NCBI RefSeq assembly: GCF_009759685.1
Contig: NZ_CP046654.1
Location: 1,674,001 to 1,738,000 of the forward strand
From: Acinetobacter baumannii
GTDB taxonomy: Bacteria; Pseudomonadota; Gammaproteobacteria; Pseudomonadales; Moraxellaceae
Direction: 5' to 3'
Length of the DNA stretch: 64,000 nucleotides
Shown piece by piece: positions 56,070 to 64,000 of the stretch. Numbering within the stretch: position 1 is the first letter of the stretch; every line of letters begins with the position of its first letter. The notes beneath the pieces are model-generated. The model worked only from the letters and a program-made list of their open reading frames with translations, ran no database searches and was not told where the DNA came from. The position numbers were made by a program, and so were the translations under genes.

Positions 56070-57383
56070 TTAAAAATCAGTCAGAGATTCACTTTTTAAA
56101 TGAAACGCACTGCTTTCTTTAGGTAATTGAGCTACTTGATCATATTCAAGATGGCGGAATGGCCCTGTTTTTAAGCCTGAAATTGTGATGGCCATTTCTT
56201 TTCGAAAATAAGGAATTTGATACATCCAAGGGAAAACTAAATCTCTTAAACCTCCCGCCCACCAATGGTCAGATTGATAAAGTGGTGTTAGTAAGCGACT
56301 AAGGAATTGATAAAACTGGGTAGATGAACCGCGAAGCTGGTGATAATGCTGCCAGAGCAGGGACCAATCAATATTCTGGTTTTTTTGAGCATGTTGCAAT
56401 GATTGAGAAAAAGCCCAAGCATCTAATAATGCCATATTGGCCCCTTGACCCAACTGTGGGCTCATCGCATGAGCTGCATCTCCAATTACTCCAATTCGAC
56501 CTTGACCAAATTGAGTCATGACGACATCACGATAGTTTGCAGATAGCCATTTGGGCTGAGTTTGACTGTTATACAAAATTTCTTTGAGCCACTCTGCAAC
56601 TTTGGGCCAACGTTCTGAGACTTGCTTTAACCAAGCTTGTTTAGCCTGCTCATCTTGCAAAAAGCTTTGTAATTGTGGCGTAGGTAAGCTCCAAAAAACA
56701 CTTGAAAGGCGCTGTTGAGGTTCGGTTGGAATCGCTCCCGTAGGAAGAATTCCCATCATAATTTTCGAGCGATCATAAAATTGATGCAGAATTTCAGAAT
56801 CGAGCACTTGGCACTCGGGCACGATACTCCACGCAGCCCCCCAAGGATAAGCTTTGTCAACCTTTACCCACGCTTTAGGGCGTAATTGACTACGAGCACC
56901 ATTGGCAATGAGTAGGCCATCAAAGCAAGCATTAAACTTTTGATTTTGATGACTGCCGAATAGCCGAACTTCATCGTTATGTTCTACAAAACTTTCAACG
57001 GAATGATTCATGCACCAAGTAATCTGGCTTGAATATTCGCTAAGTTTTTGAGTGAGAACGTGACATAAAGTGGCTCGGTGTATACCTAGACCATAAAGAT
57101 TTGTTGATGCTTCGCGATAGTGACTGTTAACTAAAAGACGCTTGTCTGGAAGTTGTCCTTCTAAGCCTGTGACTTTCGCACCTAAGGTTAGGGCTTTGTC
57201 GAGCACACCTAAGTGCTCAAATACGGCTAAGCCCGCAGGTTGTAGCAGTAAACCTGCACCTACTGGAGATAACTCATCAATTTGTTCAAAAATAGTAACG
57301 TGGTTGCCTTCACGGGCGAGCAAAATCGCAGTGGCTAAACCTGCCGTGCCTGCACCAATAATGGCAAAATGAGGTGTTTTCAT
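56070..57383 (-). CDS. FAD-dependent aromatic-type monooxygenase
   Basis: 437 residues. FAD-binding GxGxxG in IIGAGTAGLATAILLAREG at the N-terminus and the second FAD motif VIGDAAHAMSPQLGQGANMALLDA near residue 300, as in salicylate- and 4-hydroxybenzoate-hydroxylase relatives and in UbiH/VisC. Substrate unknown; the NADH-binding DG motif region is not distinctive. It lies in a single-gene position between hisIE and ubiB. Confidence 0.85.
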   Translation of the reverse strand: MKTPHFAIIGAGTAGLATAILLAREGNHVTIFEQIDELSPVGAGLLLQPAGLAVFEHLGVLDKALTLGAKVTGLEGQLPDKRLLVNSHYREASTNLYGLGIHRATLCHVLTQKLSEYSSQITWCMNHSVESFVEHNDEVRLFGSHQNQKFNACFDGLLIANGARSQLRPKAWVKVDKAYPWGAAWSIVPECQVLDSEILHQFYDRSKIMMGILPTGAIPTEPQQRLSSVFWSLPTPQLQSFLQDEQAKQAWLKQVSERWPKVAEWLKEILYNSQTQPKWLSANYRDVVMTQFGQGRIGVIGDAAHAMSPQLGQGANMALLDAWAFSQSLQHAQKNQNIDWSLLWQHYHQLRGSSTQFYQFLSRLLTPLYQSDHWWAGGLRDLVFPWMYQIPYFRKEMAITISGLKTGPFRHLEYDQVAQLPKESSAFHLKSESLTDF

Positions 57384-57472
57384 TGTTTGTTCTTTTCAAG
57401 CATTCATAAAGCTAAATTTAGCAATGAACGGATAATCGATCTATATTTTTTTAAATTATAAGTTTTACCCAT

Positions 57473-57498
57473 AAAAAATCCCTTGCATGAGCAAAGGA
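57473..57498 (-). terminator. terminator of the ubiEJB operon
   Basis: Read on the minus strand: TCCTTTGC, loop TCAT, GCAAGGGA (with one T-G pair), then six T. It lies directly after ubiB. Confidence 0.8.
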
Positions 57499-57506
57499 CT
57501 TGGAAG

Positions 57507-59126
57507 TTATTTCAATACACGCCACAGCGCCAATAAGCTGCTCAACACAATCAAAATAATAGATACAAACCAAGGGCTAATAATCGCAATGGTTAGCAAA
57601 ATCAGCATAGTACTGCCAAACATCCAGCTACGACGTTGTTGGTGTTCCATTTGTAAACGAAGCTGTTGAATTTCACGTAACTGACGATCTTGCCAAGCAG
57701 ACTGATTTTTTAAACCATTTAAGCTATCAATAATTAAACTTGGGAAATCTTGAGCGCCTAAAAGCAGGTCTGGTAATTGCTGACCAAGCTCTTTTACATT
57801 TTTGACTGGGTTCATATTAGATTTGACCCATTCTGTCAAAATTGGTTTTGCCAATTTCCAGATGTCGAGCTGCGGATAAAGGTCCGTACCTAGGCCTTCT
57901 ACATGCACCAAAGTTTTGAGTAGCAGCATGAGTTGTGGCGGGATTTCTAAATGGAAGCGACGGGCAATATCCATCACTTGAATTAAGATACCCGCAAAAT
58001 CAAGCTGGTCCATTGGCTTAGACACCATTGGTCCAACAGTACGGCGCATTTCACGTGCTAACGCGTCTTGGTCTGTACCCGGTGGAATCCAGCCAGCTTG
58101 ATGCACAATTTGAATGAGCTGCATAAAGTTGCTGTTCATGACAGCAAGCAACATGCGGGCAACCGTCATTTGGTCGTGCTTAGAAAGCTCACCCATAATT
58201 GCACAGTCCAGTGCAATAAAGCGTGGATTGCTTGGGTTGATGGTTTCTACAAAGACATTGCCGGGGTGCATGTCGGCATGGAAAAAGTTATCGCGGAATA
58301 CTTGCGTAAAGAAAATGGTTAACCCTTTTTCTGCAAGTTGTGCGCGGTCCATACCTAAACGGTCAAAGGTTGCCGTATCTGAAATAGGGACACCAGTAAT
58401 ACGCTCAGCCACCATGACATCTTTGGTGTCCATGTAGACTTCTGGCACATACATCATGGTTGAACCAGTGAAGTAATGACGCATACGACGGGTGTTATCT
58501 GCTTCAATACTTAAGTCCAGCTCATTTAAAATGATTTGGCGGTAGTCTTGAATAATTTCAGATAAATGTAATGCACGGGCAGCTTCAAGACGACTTTCTA
58601 AGGTGTTGCCTAGCCAAGCCAGAATTTCAAAGTCTTGTAAAATCTGGCTACGAATGTCTGGACGAGTAACTTTAACAACAACTTCACGTCCATCATGTAG
58701 CGCCGCTGTATGGACTTGTGCAATTGAGGCTGCTGCAAGTGGTTGATCATCAAAGCGGGCAAACAGTGTATTTACATCTGCTTTTAAAGAATCTTGAATA
58801 CGTTGTTTGGCAACTTCTCCATCAAAAGGTTTGACTTGATCTTGAAGTAAAACCAGTTGGGCGAGTATTTCAGGTGGAATCAAATCACGACGGGTTGACA
58901 GGAGTTGTCCAAGCTTAATTGCAAGCGGCCCCATATCTTCTAAAGCTTCTTTAAGCTTTAAAGGATTTTTGCGTTCACGACTAGACCATGCTGCCGGATG
59001 CATTTTTATAATGTTCAATGCATGCTTAGCTTTAACAGGTAATTCATCCGCAGGGAACAACGTATCGAGTCTATAGTGCGCTGCAATACGCCAAAGTTCG
59101 AGTAAACGTGAAACGTGCGGAATCAT
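57507..59126 (-). CDS. ubiB: ubiquinone biosynthesis protein UbiB (atypical kinase/ATPase)
   Basis: 539 residues of the ABC1/ADCK/UbiB family. KxGQ motif in KLGQLLSTRRDLIP near residue 90, Ala-rich loop PLAAASIAQVH, FFHADMHPGN catalytic loop and ALDCAIMG for the DFG-like site. Two membrane segments end the protein (about 495-535). Supports early ubiquinone hydroxylation and prenyl-lipid handling. Third gene of ubiE-ubiJ-ubiB, as in E. coli. Confidence 0.95.
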   Translation of the reverse strand: MIPHVSRLLELWRIAAHYRLDTLFPADELPVKAKHALNIIKMHPAAWSSRERKNPLKLKEALEDMGPLAIKLGQLLSTRRDLIPPEILAQLVLLQDQVKPFDGEVAKQRIQDSLKADVNTLFARFDDQPLAAASIAQVHTAALHDGREVVVKVTRPDIRSQILQDFEILAWLGNTLESRLEAARALHLSEIIQDYRQIILNELDLSIEADNTRRMRHYFTGSTMMYVPEVYMDTKDVMVAERITGVPISDTATFDRLGMDRAQLAEKGLTIFFTQVFRDNFFHADMHPGNVFVETINPSNPRFIALDCAIMGELSKHDQMTVARMLLAVMNSNFMQLIQIVHQAGWIPPGTDQDALAREMRRTVGPMVSKPMDQLDFAGILIQVMDIARRFHLEIPPQLMLLLKTLVHVEGLGTDLYPQLDIWKLAKPILTEWVKSNMNPVKNVKELGQQLPDLLLGAQDFPSLIIDSLNGLKNQSAWQDRQLREIQQLRLQMEHQQRRSWMFGSTMLILLTIAIISPWFVSIILIVLSSLLALWRVLK

Positions 59127-59138
59127 ATAAAGTCTTAC

Positions 59139-59807
59139 CTAGTCTTGAGTGGGTTGTAGTTGTGCATTGAGCTGCTGCAATTTAGCTTCTAGACGATCAA
59201 TGTCTTGATTAAGCTTACGCGTAGCCTGATTTAAATCGTCCATTTCCCAACGTGGGGCAAATAAACCGCTGTCTTCTTTTAAGGCATCTTCAGCAAAAAA
59301 TAGATGACTTTGAAGAGAGCGCTTTAAATGTTTTGGTGCAAGTTGAATCTTACCGATTTCGTGAGCGAGTTGAGGACCAACCCATTTTGATAGATGCGCA
59401 GCTAAATCAGGTTCAGCTTGCTGCATAATTTTTTGAATATCCTGCAAGAGGTGATAATCACCTTGAAGCGGGATATTACCAATTTGGTCTGGATCGCTTA
59501 ATAATAATTTGATCAGTTCAACGACATCTTTGACATGCAAAGTTGCAGTGGCTTCAGAAATTTTAAATTGTGGATCAAAAGGGCGCTGCTCAAAAATAGA
59601 TGGCTTTTCACTGTGCCCTGTAACGGTAGGTTCAAGACGTACTTTTTCTTGGTCAAAGAATACATCAACAGAAAGTTGCGGGCTATCGATGATAACACGC
59701 AACATTTTGCCCTGTAGCTGATTGAGCTGAATGCGGGTTAATGCATCCAAATCGATCAGATGATGAATGATACGTTCGACTGCACCGAGTGCCAGAATCG
59801 ACCACAT
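59139..59807 (-). CDS. ubiJ: ubiquinone biosynthesis accessory factor UbiJ (SCP2 domain)
   Basis: 222 residues: an SCP2 sterol-carrier-like lipid-binding domain at the N-terminus (about 20-115) and a C-terminal coiled coil (LDRLEAKLQQLNAQLQ-like). Scaffold/lipid-carrier for the Ubi complex. Short gaps of 11-12 bases to ubiE and ubiB. Confidence 0.9.
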   Translation of the reverse strand: MWSILALGAVERIIHHLIDLDALTRIQLNQLQGKMLRVIIDSPQLSVDVFFDQEKVRLEPTVTGHSEKPSIFEQRPFDPQFKISEATATLHVKDVVELIKLLLSDPDQIGNIPLQGDYHLLQDIQKIMQQAEPDLAAHLSKWVGPQLAHEIGKIQLAPKHLKRSLQSHLFFAEDALKEDSGLFAPRWEMDDLNQATRKLNQDIDRLEAKLQQLNAQLQPTQD

Positions 59808-59818
59808 ATCGTTATCCC

Positions 59819-60766
59819 TTACAGTTTAAAACCGCGGTGAACAGCAACAATACCGCCAGTCAGGTTGTGATAGTCACAGTTCTGGAAGCCAGCATTTTCC
59901 ATCATACCTTTTAAGGTACGTTGGTCTGGGTGCATACGAATTGATTCAGCCAAGTACTTATAACTTTCTGAGTCATTGGCAACCAATTTACCCATAATCG
60001 GTAAAGCAGTGAATGAGTAGAGGTCATAAAGTTTTGAGAATGGCTCAAATACTGGTTTAGAGAACTCAAGAACAAGTAAACGACCACCTGGCTTAAGCAC
60101 ACGGAACATAGAAGCAAGTGCAGCATCTTTGTCTGTCACGTTGCGTAAGCCAAAGCTAATGGTAACAAGGTCAAAGCTGTTATCTGCAAAAGGTTCTAAA
60201 GTTTCAGCATTGGCAAGTACAAAATCGACATTGGTACAGCCTGCATCAATTAGACGATCACGGCCAACATTGAGCATAGATTCGTTAATGTCTGAAAGTA
60301 CAACATGACCCTGCGGGCCCACTTCACGGCTAAATACTTTTGCTAAGTCGCCTGTACCACCCGCAATGTCTAACACATGTTGACCACGGCGAACACCAGA
60401 CATGTTAATTGCAAAGCGTTTCCATAAGCGGTGAATACCAAATGACATCAAGTCATTCATCAAGTCATATTTGCTTGCAACCGAGTGGAAAACTTCAGCA
60501 ACTTTTTGTGCTTTGTCTTCAGTTCGAACTGTTGAATAACCAAAGTGTGTTGTTTCACCAACGTTGCCAGTGTTGCCTGCACCACGTGGTAAATTGTATT
60601 TCGGTACAGAACCGCTAACAGGTGTATCTGTTAAGGTTTGCTGTAAAGATTGTTGTTGCCCTTGAGGGGTACCTTGCGGTAACGGTGAGCTTAGGAATGG
60701 GCTAACTTTGTCTGAACTTTGTGCCTGCTCAGTTGGAGATGTTGGCTTTTGGTTTTCGTTAGACAT
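59819..60766 (-). CDS. ubiE: ubiquinone/menaquinone methyltransferase UbiE
   Basis: C-methyltransferase of ubiquinone synthesis. 315 residues. The family starts at ETTHFG (residue 71, compared with about 7 in E. coli), so the first about 64 residues, rich in Pro, Gln, Ser and Thr, are an extension. The Rossmann SAM motif [12 protein letters not shown] and SFGLRNVTD, the UbiE signatures, are intact. ATG 60766 follows AGGAGAG; the open frame reaches 60877 without a better start. First gene of ubiEJB. Confidence 0.95.
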   Translation of the reverse strand: MSNENQKPTSPTEQAQSSDKVSPFLSSPLPQGTPQGQQQSLQQTLTDTPVSGSVPKYNLPRGAGNTGNVGETTHFGYSTVRTEDKAQKVAEVFHSVASKYDLMNDLMSFGIHRLWKRFAINMSGVRRGQHVLDIAGGTGDLAKVFSREVGPQGHVVLSDINESMLNVGRDRLIDAGCTNVDFVLANAETLEPFADNSFDLVTISFGLRNVTDKDAALASMFRVLKPGGRLLVLEFSKPVFEPFSKLYDLYSFTALPIMGKLVANDSESYKYLAESIRMHPDQRTLKGMMENAGFQNCDYHNLTGGIVAVHRGFKL

Positions 60767-60870
60767 ATTGTCTCTCCTAGACTCAAACTCAAGTGAAACG
60801 GAATAAGTTCTGCATAATGACAGATTTTGTCTATTTTTACAGGCATCATCATGCAAATATAATGAATAAA

Positions 60871-60898
60871 ATCTCAACTTCGTGAGGTTGAGTTTTTT
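60871..60898. terminator. terminator-like hairpin between the FFLEELY-like gene and ubiE
   Basis: CTCAAC (60873-60878) pairs with GTTGAG (60887-60892). A T-run follows on the plus strand and ATTTTATT on the minus strand; it ends the minus-strand gene at 60915. Confidence 0.65.
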
Positions 60899-60914
60899 CT
60901 ATGTGCCGACCTTA

Positions 60915-61622
60915 TCACACTCTAAACGGATTCGGATGTCCTGAATGTACTTTTTCAACAATCTGGCGTTCTTTTTCCGTAAAAGTTTTAATAAAGGCCT
61001 CAGCCGATTTTAAAGGTTTCATTGCGCTAAAACCATCTTGAATAAAATCATACATCAATTCGAAGTGATATTTTTGTGCAATACCTTTACACATTTTAAA
61101 AGCAGTAAAGATCATAAATGAACGCATGTATTTATCGAGTGCTACTCCTAAATCGTCAAGAAGGGCAAGCTGTTGGTAACGGGCTTCAGCCTGATCAAGC
61201 TTGATTAAGGTTAAGCGCATGATCTCGTCGGTAAGTACGGTATCTGCCGGATAGTCTTCAAGAAGCTGCATTGCTACTTGTTCATCAAGTTGAGTGGCAA
61301 GTACAGCCAAACTTACCGACTTTGTACCTGTCTTAATTGCGTTTTCAGGTAAAACCTTTTCTGCTTTATGTGCATATTTCAATAAACGTTCAATTTGTGC
61401 TGCAAGCGCATCGAACTCTGGTCCACCATATAAACGGTTTAAAAAGTACTGAGCCATCAGTTTGTGTTCTGGCAAATTAAAAAAGTCGTGATGCGTCTCT
61501 TTCATCCGTTCTTTTAGCCATGTTTGTACATCTTGCAAACGTTGGGCAAGCACTGGATTGTCGTGATAATTAAATGTTTTATATTGTTGTAAAAGTTCAT
61601 CAAAAGCAGCGAGTTTAGACAT
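60915..61622 (-). CDS. helical protein of unknown function, FFLEELY-motif-like
   Basis: 235 residues, all-helical, no signal peptide or membrane segment. MAQYFLNRLYGGPEFDALAAQIERLL resembles the FFLEELY-motif proteins known from Pseudomonas and relatives, whose role is not established. Divergent from pap with 207 bases between, upstream of the ubi operon but separated by a hairpin. Confidence 0.7.
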   Translation of the reverse strand: MSKLAAFDELLQQYKTFNYHDNPVLAQRLQDVQTWLKERMKETHHDFFNLPEHKLMAQYFLNRLYGGPEFDALAAQIERLLKYAHKAEKVLPENAIKTGTKSVSLAVLATQLDEQVAMQLLEDYPADTVLTDEIMRLTLIKLDQAEARYQQLALLDDLGVALDKYMRSFMIFTAFKMCKGIAQKYHFELMYDFIQDGFSAMKPLKSAEAFIKTFTEKERQIVEKVHSGHPNPFRV

Positions 61623-61829
61623 GTAAGGCTCTAATATTGGGCTATTTACAAAAAATCATAAGAGGCATTGTAACCTTCTACTATGGCGAGTAGATGTAAA
61701 AAAAATGATTTATGCGTCAATTTTCAGGTTAAATCATGTTGCAATGACATAATTTGTATAGCAATTCATCACCCAAGCGCATAAGTTAAATAATGGCGAA
61801 ATTAAATAAAAAGATTAGAGCAGTGGACC

Positions 61830-63248
61830 ATGAGTGAACAACAACCAAAATTTGAAATACGAGACGAAGAACAGCTTTCAGTTGATTTAATTGAAGCACA
61901 ATATGCTTTAAAAGAAAGCCGAGGAAAACCCAATGCCAAAAGCACACTCATTTTAATGAGTGGTATCGAGTTAGCTGGAAAAGGGGAGGCGGTTAAACAG
62001 CTTCGTGAGTGGCTAGATCCAAGATATCTGCGGGTGAAAGCAGATGCACCACGTGTGCTGACAGACTCTGAAGCATTCTGGCAGTCTTATTCAGCATTTA
62101 TTCCGACTGAAGGCCAAATTGTGGTGATGTTTGGCAACTGGTATAGCGATTTGTTGGTTACGGCAACTCATGTGTCAGAACCTTTGGATGATGCGCGTTT
62201 TGATGCTTATGTTGAAAATATGCGGGCGTTTGAACAGGACCTAAAAAATAACTATGTCGATGTCATTAAGGTTTGGTTTGATCTTTCGTGGAAATCACTC
62301 CAAAAACGGTTAGATAAAATAGACCCATCTGAACAGCATTGGCATAAGCTTCACGGCCTAGACTGGCGTAATAAAAAACAATATGACACTTTGCAAAAGC
62401 TACGCCGTCGCTTTACCGACGATTGGTACATTATTGATGGGGAAGATGAAAAACAGCGCGATCAATTTTTTGCTCAGTATCTTTTACAACACATGCGTCA
62501 GCTGCCTGAACATGAAACTGAAGTCAAAGGTAAATGGCAGCAGGCAAAAATTCCCGAGAGTTTATTAAAACCTGCTCAGGAAAAAATGGATAAAGCCGAA
62601 TATAAAAAAGAGCTCGATAAACTCAGTAAAAAAATTGCCGATACCATGCGCTTTGATAAACGCAATGTGGTGATTGCATTTGAAGGGATGGATGCTGCGG
62701 GTAAAGGAGGTGCCATCAAGCGAATTGTTAAAAACTTAGACCCGCGTGAATATGATATTCACTGTATCGGGGCGCCTGAACGTTTCGAAGCAAGACACCC
62801 GTATTTGTGGCGTTTTTGGAATCGTATTAATGAAGCTGAAAAAATTACCATTTTTGACCGTACCTGGTATGGCCGTGTGCTGGTAGAGCGTGTTGAAGGA
62901 TTTGCTTCACCTATCGAATGGCAAAGGGCATATGATGAAATCAATCGCTTTGAAAAAGACTTATTTGATAGTCAAACGATTGTGGTAAAAATTTGGCTGG
63001 CAATTAGTAAAGATGAGCAAGAGCAACGTTTTAAAGCCAGAGAAGAGACACCGCACAAACGCTTTAAAATTACTGCCGAAGATTGGCGTAACCGTGATAA
63101 GTGGGATGATTATTTAAAGGCGGCCGCAGATATGTTTGAGCGGACCAGTACCGAATATGCGCCTTGGTATATTGTCGCAACAGACGATAAATATACTGCA
63201 CGCTTGGAAGTGTTAAGAGCTATTTTAAAACAGCTGAGAGCAGATTAA
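61830..63248 (+). CDS. pap: polyphosphate:AMP phosphotransferase (two-domain PPK2 class II)
   Basis: Transfers phosphate from polyphosphate to AMP, giving ADP; it works in polyphosphate use and nucleotide balance. 472 residues with two tandem PPK2 domains. The C-terminal one is intact: Walker A GMDAAGKGGA (about 285-294), ERFEARHPYLWRFW (lid) and FDRTWYGR (Walker B). The N-terminal one has a weaker P-loop GIELAGKGEA and lacks the lid pattern, as is usual. The enzyme class was first characterised in Acinetobacter johnsonii. A hairpin overlaps the stop codon. Confidence 0.94.
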   Translation: MSEQQPKFEIRDEEQLSVDLIEAQYALKESRGKPNAKSTLILMSGIELAGKGEAVKQLREWLDPRYLRVKADAPRVLTDSEAFWQSYSAFIPTEGQIVVMFGNWYSDLLVTATHVSEPLDDARFDAYVENMRAFEQDLKNNYVDVIKVWFDLSWKSLQKRLDKIDPSEQHWHKLHGLDWRNKKQYDTLQKLRRRFTDDWYIIDGEDEKQRDQFFAQYLLQHMRQLPEHETEVKGKWQQAKIPESLLKPAQEKMDKAEYKKELDKLSKKIADTMRFDKRNVVIAFEGMDAAGKGGAIKRIVKNLDPREYDIHCIGAPERFEARHPYLWRFWNRINEAEKITIFDRTWYGRVLVERVEGFASPIEWQRAYDEINRFEKDLFDSQTIVVKIWLAISKDEQEQRFKAREETPHKRFKITAEDWRNRDKWDDYLKAAADMFERTSTEYAPWYIVATDDKYTARLEVLRAILKQLRAD

Positions 63249-63257
63249 ACTCTCAGC
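63233..63257. terminator. hairpin overlapping the pap stop codon
   Basis: GCTGAGAG (63233-63240) pairs perfectly with CTCTCAGC (63250-63257); the stop codon of pap lies in the loop. On the minus strand it is followed by TGTTTT, so it may end the gene at 63271. Confidence 0.6.
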
Positions 63258-63270
63258 CGTAAGTTGGATT

Positions 63271-63777
63271 TTAGTTTACAACCGCGCCACGACTTTTTTG
63301 TTGAATACGTTTAGCAAGGTTGTAGCTGTCATTTAGATGAGTTTGGGCTATTTTTTTCATCATAAAATAGCCTAAACTTGCTGCGACAAGTTGCCCACCT
63401 AGTGGAACGAATTTTGTCACTTGTTTGGTAACAATCTTTCCAAAGAAACCGTTAAAGGTTTTTTTAACGGTAGTGCGAGCGACCACAAAGCCTGAAAATT
63501 GAAAGCCGCGTTTTCGTAATTCATCCCAGTGAATTGTTTTTGTTTTTGGATCATAGACACTGACATGTTCAGGCGCTAAACCAAAACGGGAATTAATATC
63601 GGGAATAAGCTGTGACAAAATTCCCAAATCTACTACCACGTCAAAAAAAGGAATGGGTACAATTGCTGCACCAGCAGAGACGTAAGCTCTCTTCTGAATG
63701 AGTTCTTGGCACTCATCGCGAATTTGTTCCAGATTTAGGCTAGGATCAATATAGTCAGGAATGTTATCAATTTTCAT
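63271..63777 (-). CDS. protein of unknown function, possibly DUF697/EcsC-like
   Basis: 168 residues without signal peptide. AAIVPIPFFDVVVDLGILSQLIPDI has the hydrophobic P-I-P...D layout of DUF697/YcjF and EcsC-like proteins, and a second hydrophobic stretch (LGGQLVAASLGYFMM) follows. I cannot place it with confidence. Stand-alone and convergent with pap. Confidence 0.55.
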   Translation of the reverse strand: MKIDNIPDYIDPSLNLEQIRDECQELIQKRAYVSAGAAIVPIPFFDVVVDLGILSQLIPDINSRFGLAPEHVSVYDPKTKTIHWDELRKRGFQFSGFVVARTTVKKTFNGFFGKIVTKQVTKFVPLGGQLVAASLGYFMMKKIAQTHLNDSYNLAKRIQQKSRGAVVN

Positions 63778-63948
63778 AATGTTTTACCTGTAATGTGTTC
63801 CTTGAAGGTGCCTTGCCAACACAAGGTAAGTGACACCTAAAATGAGATTATGCTGTGTTTAAACCAACGTGACATAGTCAGATTCAGTTGTATAGTAATG
63901 AATGTTTATGATTTTGTGCATAAATTATGCGAGTAGGATATGAAATAA

Positions 63949-64000
63949 ATGGGTATCCATGTTATTCAAAGTCAACGTATTGATGTGTTGTTGCAGGGCG
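63949..64000 (+). CDS. start of a probable RecC (exodeoxyribonuclease V gamma), cut by the window end
   Basis: An open frame from ATG 63949 reads MGIHVIQSQRIDVLLQG to the window edge. The pattern (hydrophobic, then S.R.D.L) matches the N-terminus of RecC of the RecBCD enzyme, where SNRLEVL-like sequence sits at the same place. Only 17 codons are visible, and the ribosome binding site is weak, so this is a recognition-based call. Confidence 0.5.
   Translation, partial: MGIHVIQSQRIDVLLQG

Overview
The window looks like chromosome of a gamma-proteobacterium of the genus Acinetobacter, most likely of the A. calcoaceticus-baumannii complex. The basis is low-GC, A/T-rich DNA, the gene order secG - tRNA-Leu(GAG) - tRNA-fMet - rimP - nusA - infB - rbfA, the pilB-pilC-pilD-coaE cluster, a two-domain polyphosphate:AMP phosphotransferase (an enzyme class first characterised in Acinetobacter), LpxO, and a MnhA-B fused antiporter operon. 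The species call rests on recognition of protein sequences, not on a database search. Most of the window is core genome; I see no IS element, prophage, integron or CRISPR array.

Layout. 1-5.4 kb: the end of an alpha/beta hydrolase gene, an Na+/H+ antiporter family transporter, an OmpW-like porin, an LprI-like periplasmic protein and htpG with a heat-shock-like promoter. 5.4-11.5 kb: two tandem paralogous outer-membrane-like proteins of unknown function, a FrnE-type DsbA protein, a DUF3053-like protein, a MerR regulator divergent from a small serine hydrolase, and a small exported protein with a TonB-box-like N-terminus. 11.5-16.3 kb: fadBA (beta-oxidation) and lpxO (lipid A 2-hydroxylation). 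16.4-17.8 kb: the only clearly accessory-looking spot, with two small minus-strand genes (one frameshifted) divergent from a His-rich CHAP-like amidase gene, followed by what looks like the 3' end of a lost beta-barrel gene. 17.8-22.9 kb: uvrC, an acyl-CoA thioesterase, pgsA and an ada-like/alkB alkylation-repair pair. 23.0-27.7 kb: an IclR regulator divergent from a three-gene FUSC/DUF1656/HlyD efflux operon.

27.7-40 kb: ruvX-algH, recN, a TPR-glycosyltransferase, ppnP, rlmB, a DMT exporter, the type IV pilus cluster pilBCD with coaE, tpiA and secG. 40-45.6 kb: the tRNA genes and the rimP-nusA-infB-rbfA operon, preceded by two terminator-like hairpins. 45.7-51.9 kb: the minus-strand Mnh/Mrp antiporter operon (AB-C-D-E-F-G). 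52.2-55.9 kb: hisIE followed by an FBH1-like UvrD helicase and an AAA ATPase of unknown role. 56-60.8 kb: an FAD monooxygenase and the ubiEJB ubiquinone operon. 60.9-64 kb: an FFLEELY-like protein, pap, a small unknown protein and the first codons of a probable recC.

The most interesting places are the amidase/putative immunity island at 16.4-17.8 kb, the hisIE-linked helicase-ATPase pair, the two paralogous barrel-like proteins, and several near-perfect DNA palindromes upstream of lipid-metabolism and efflux genes (14.9, 19.7 and 24.27 kb).
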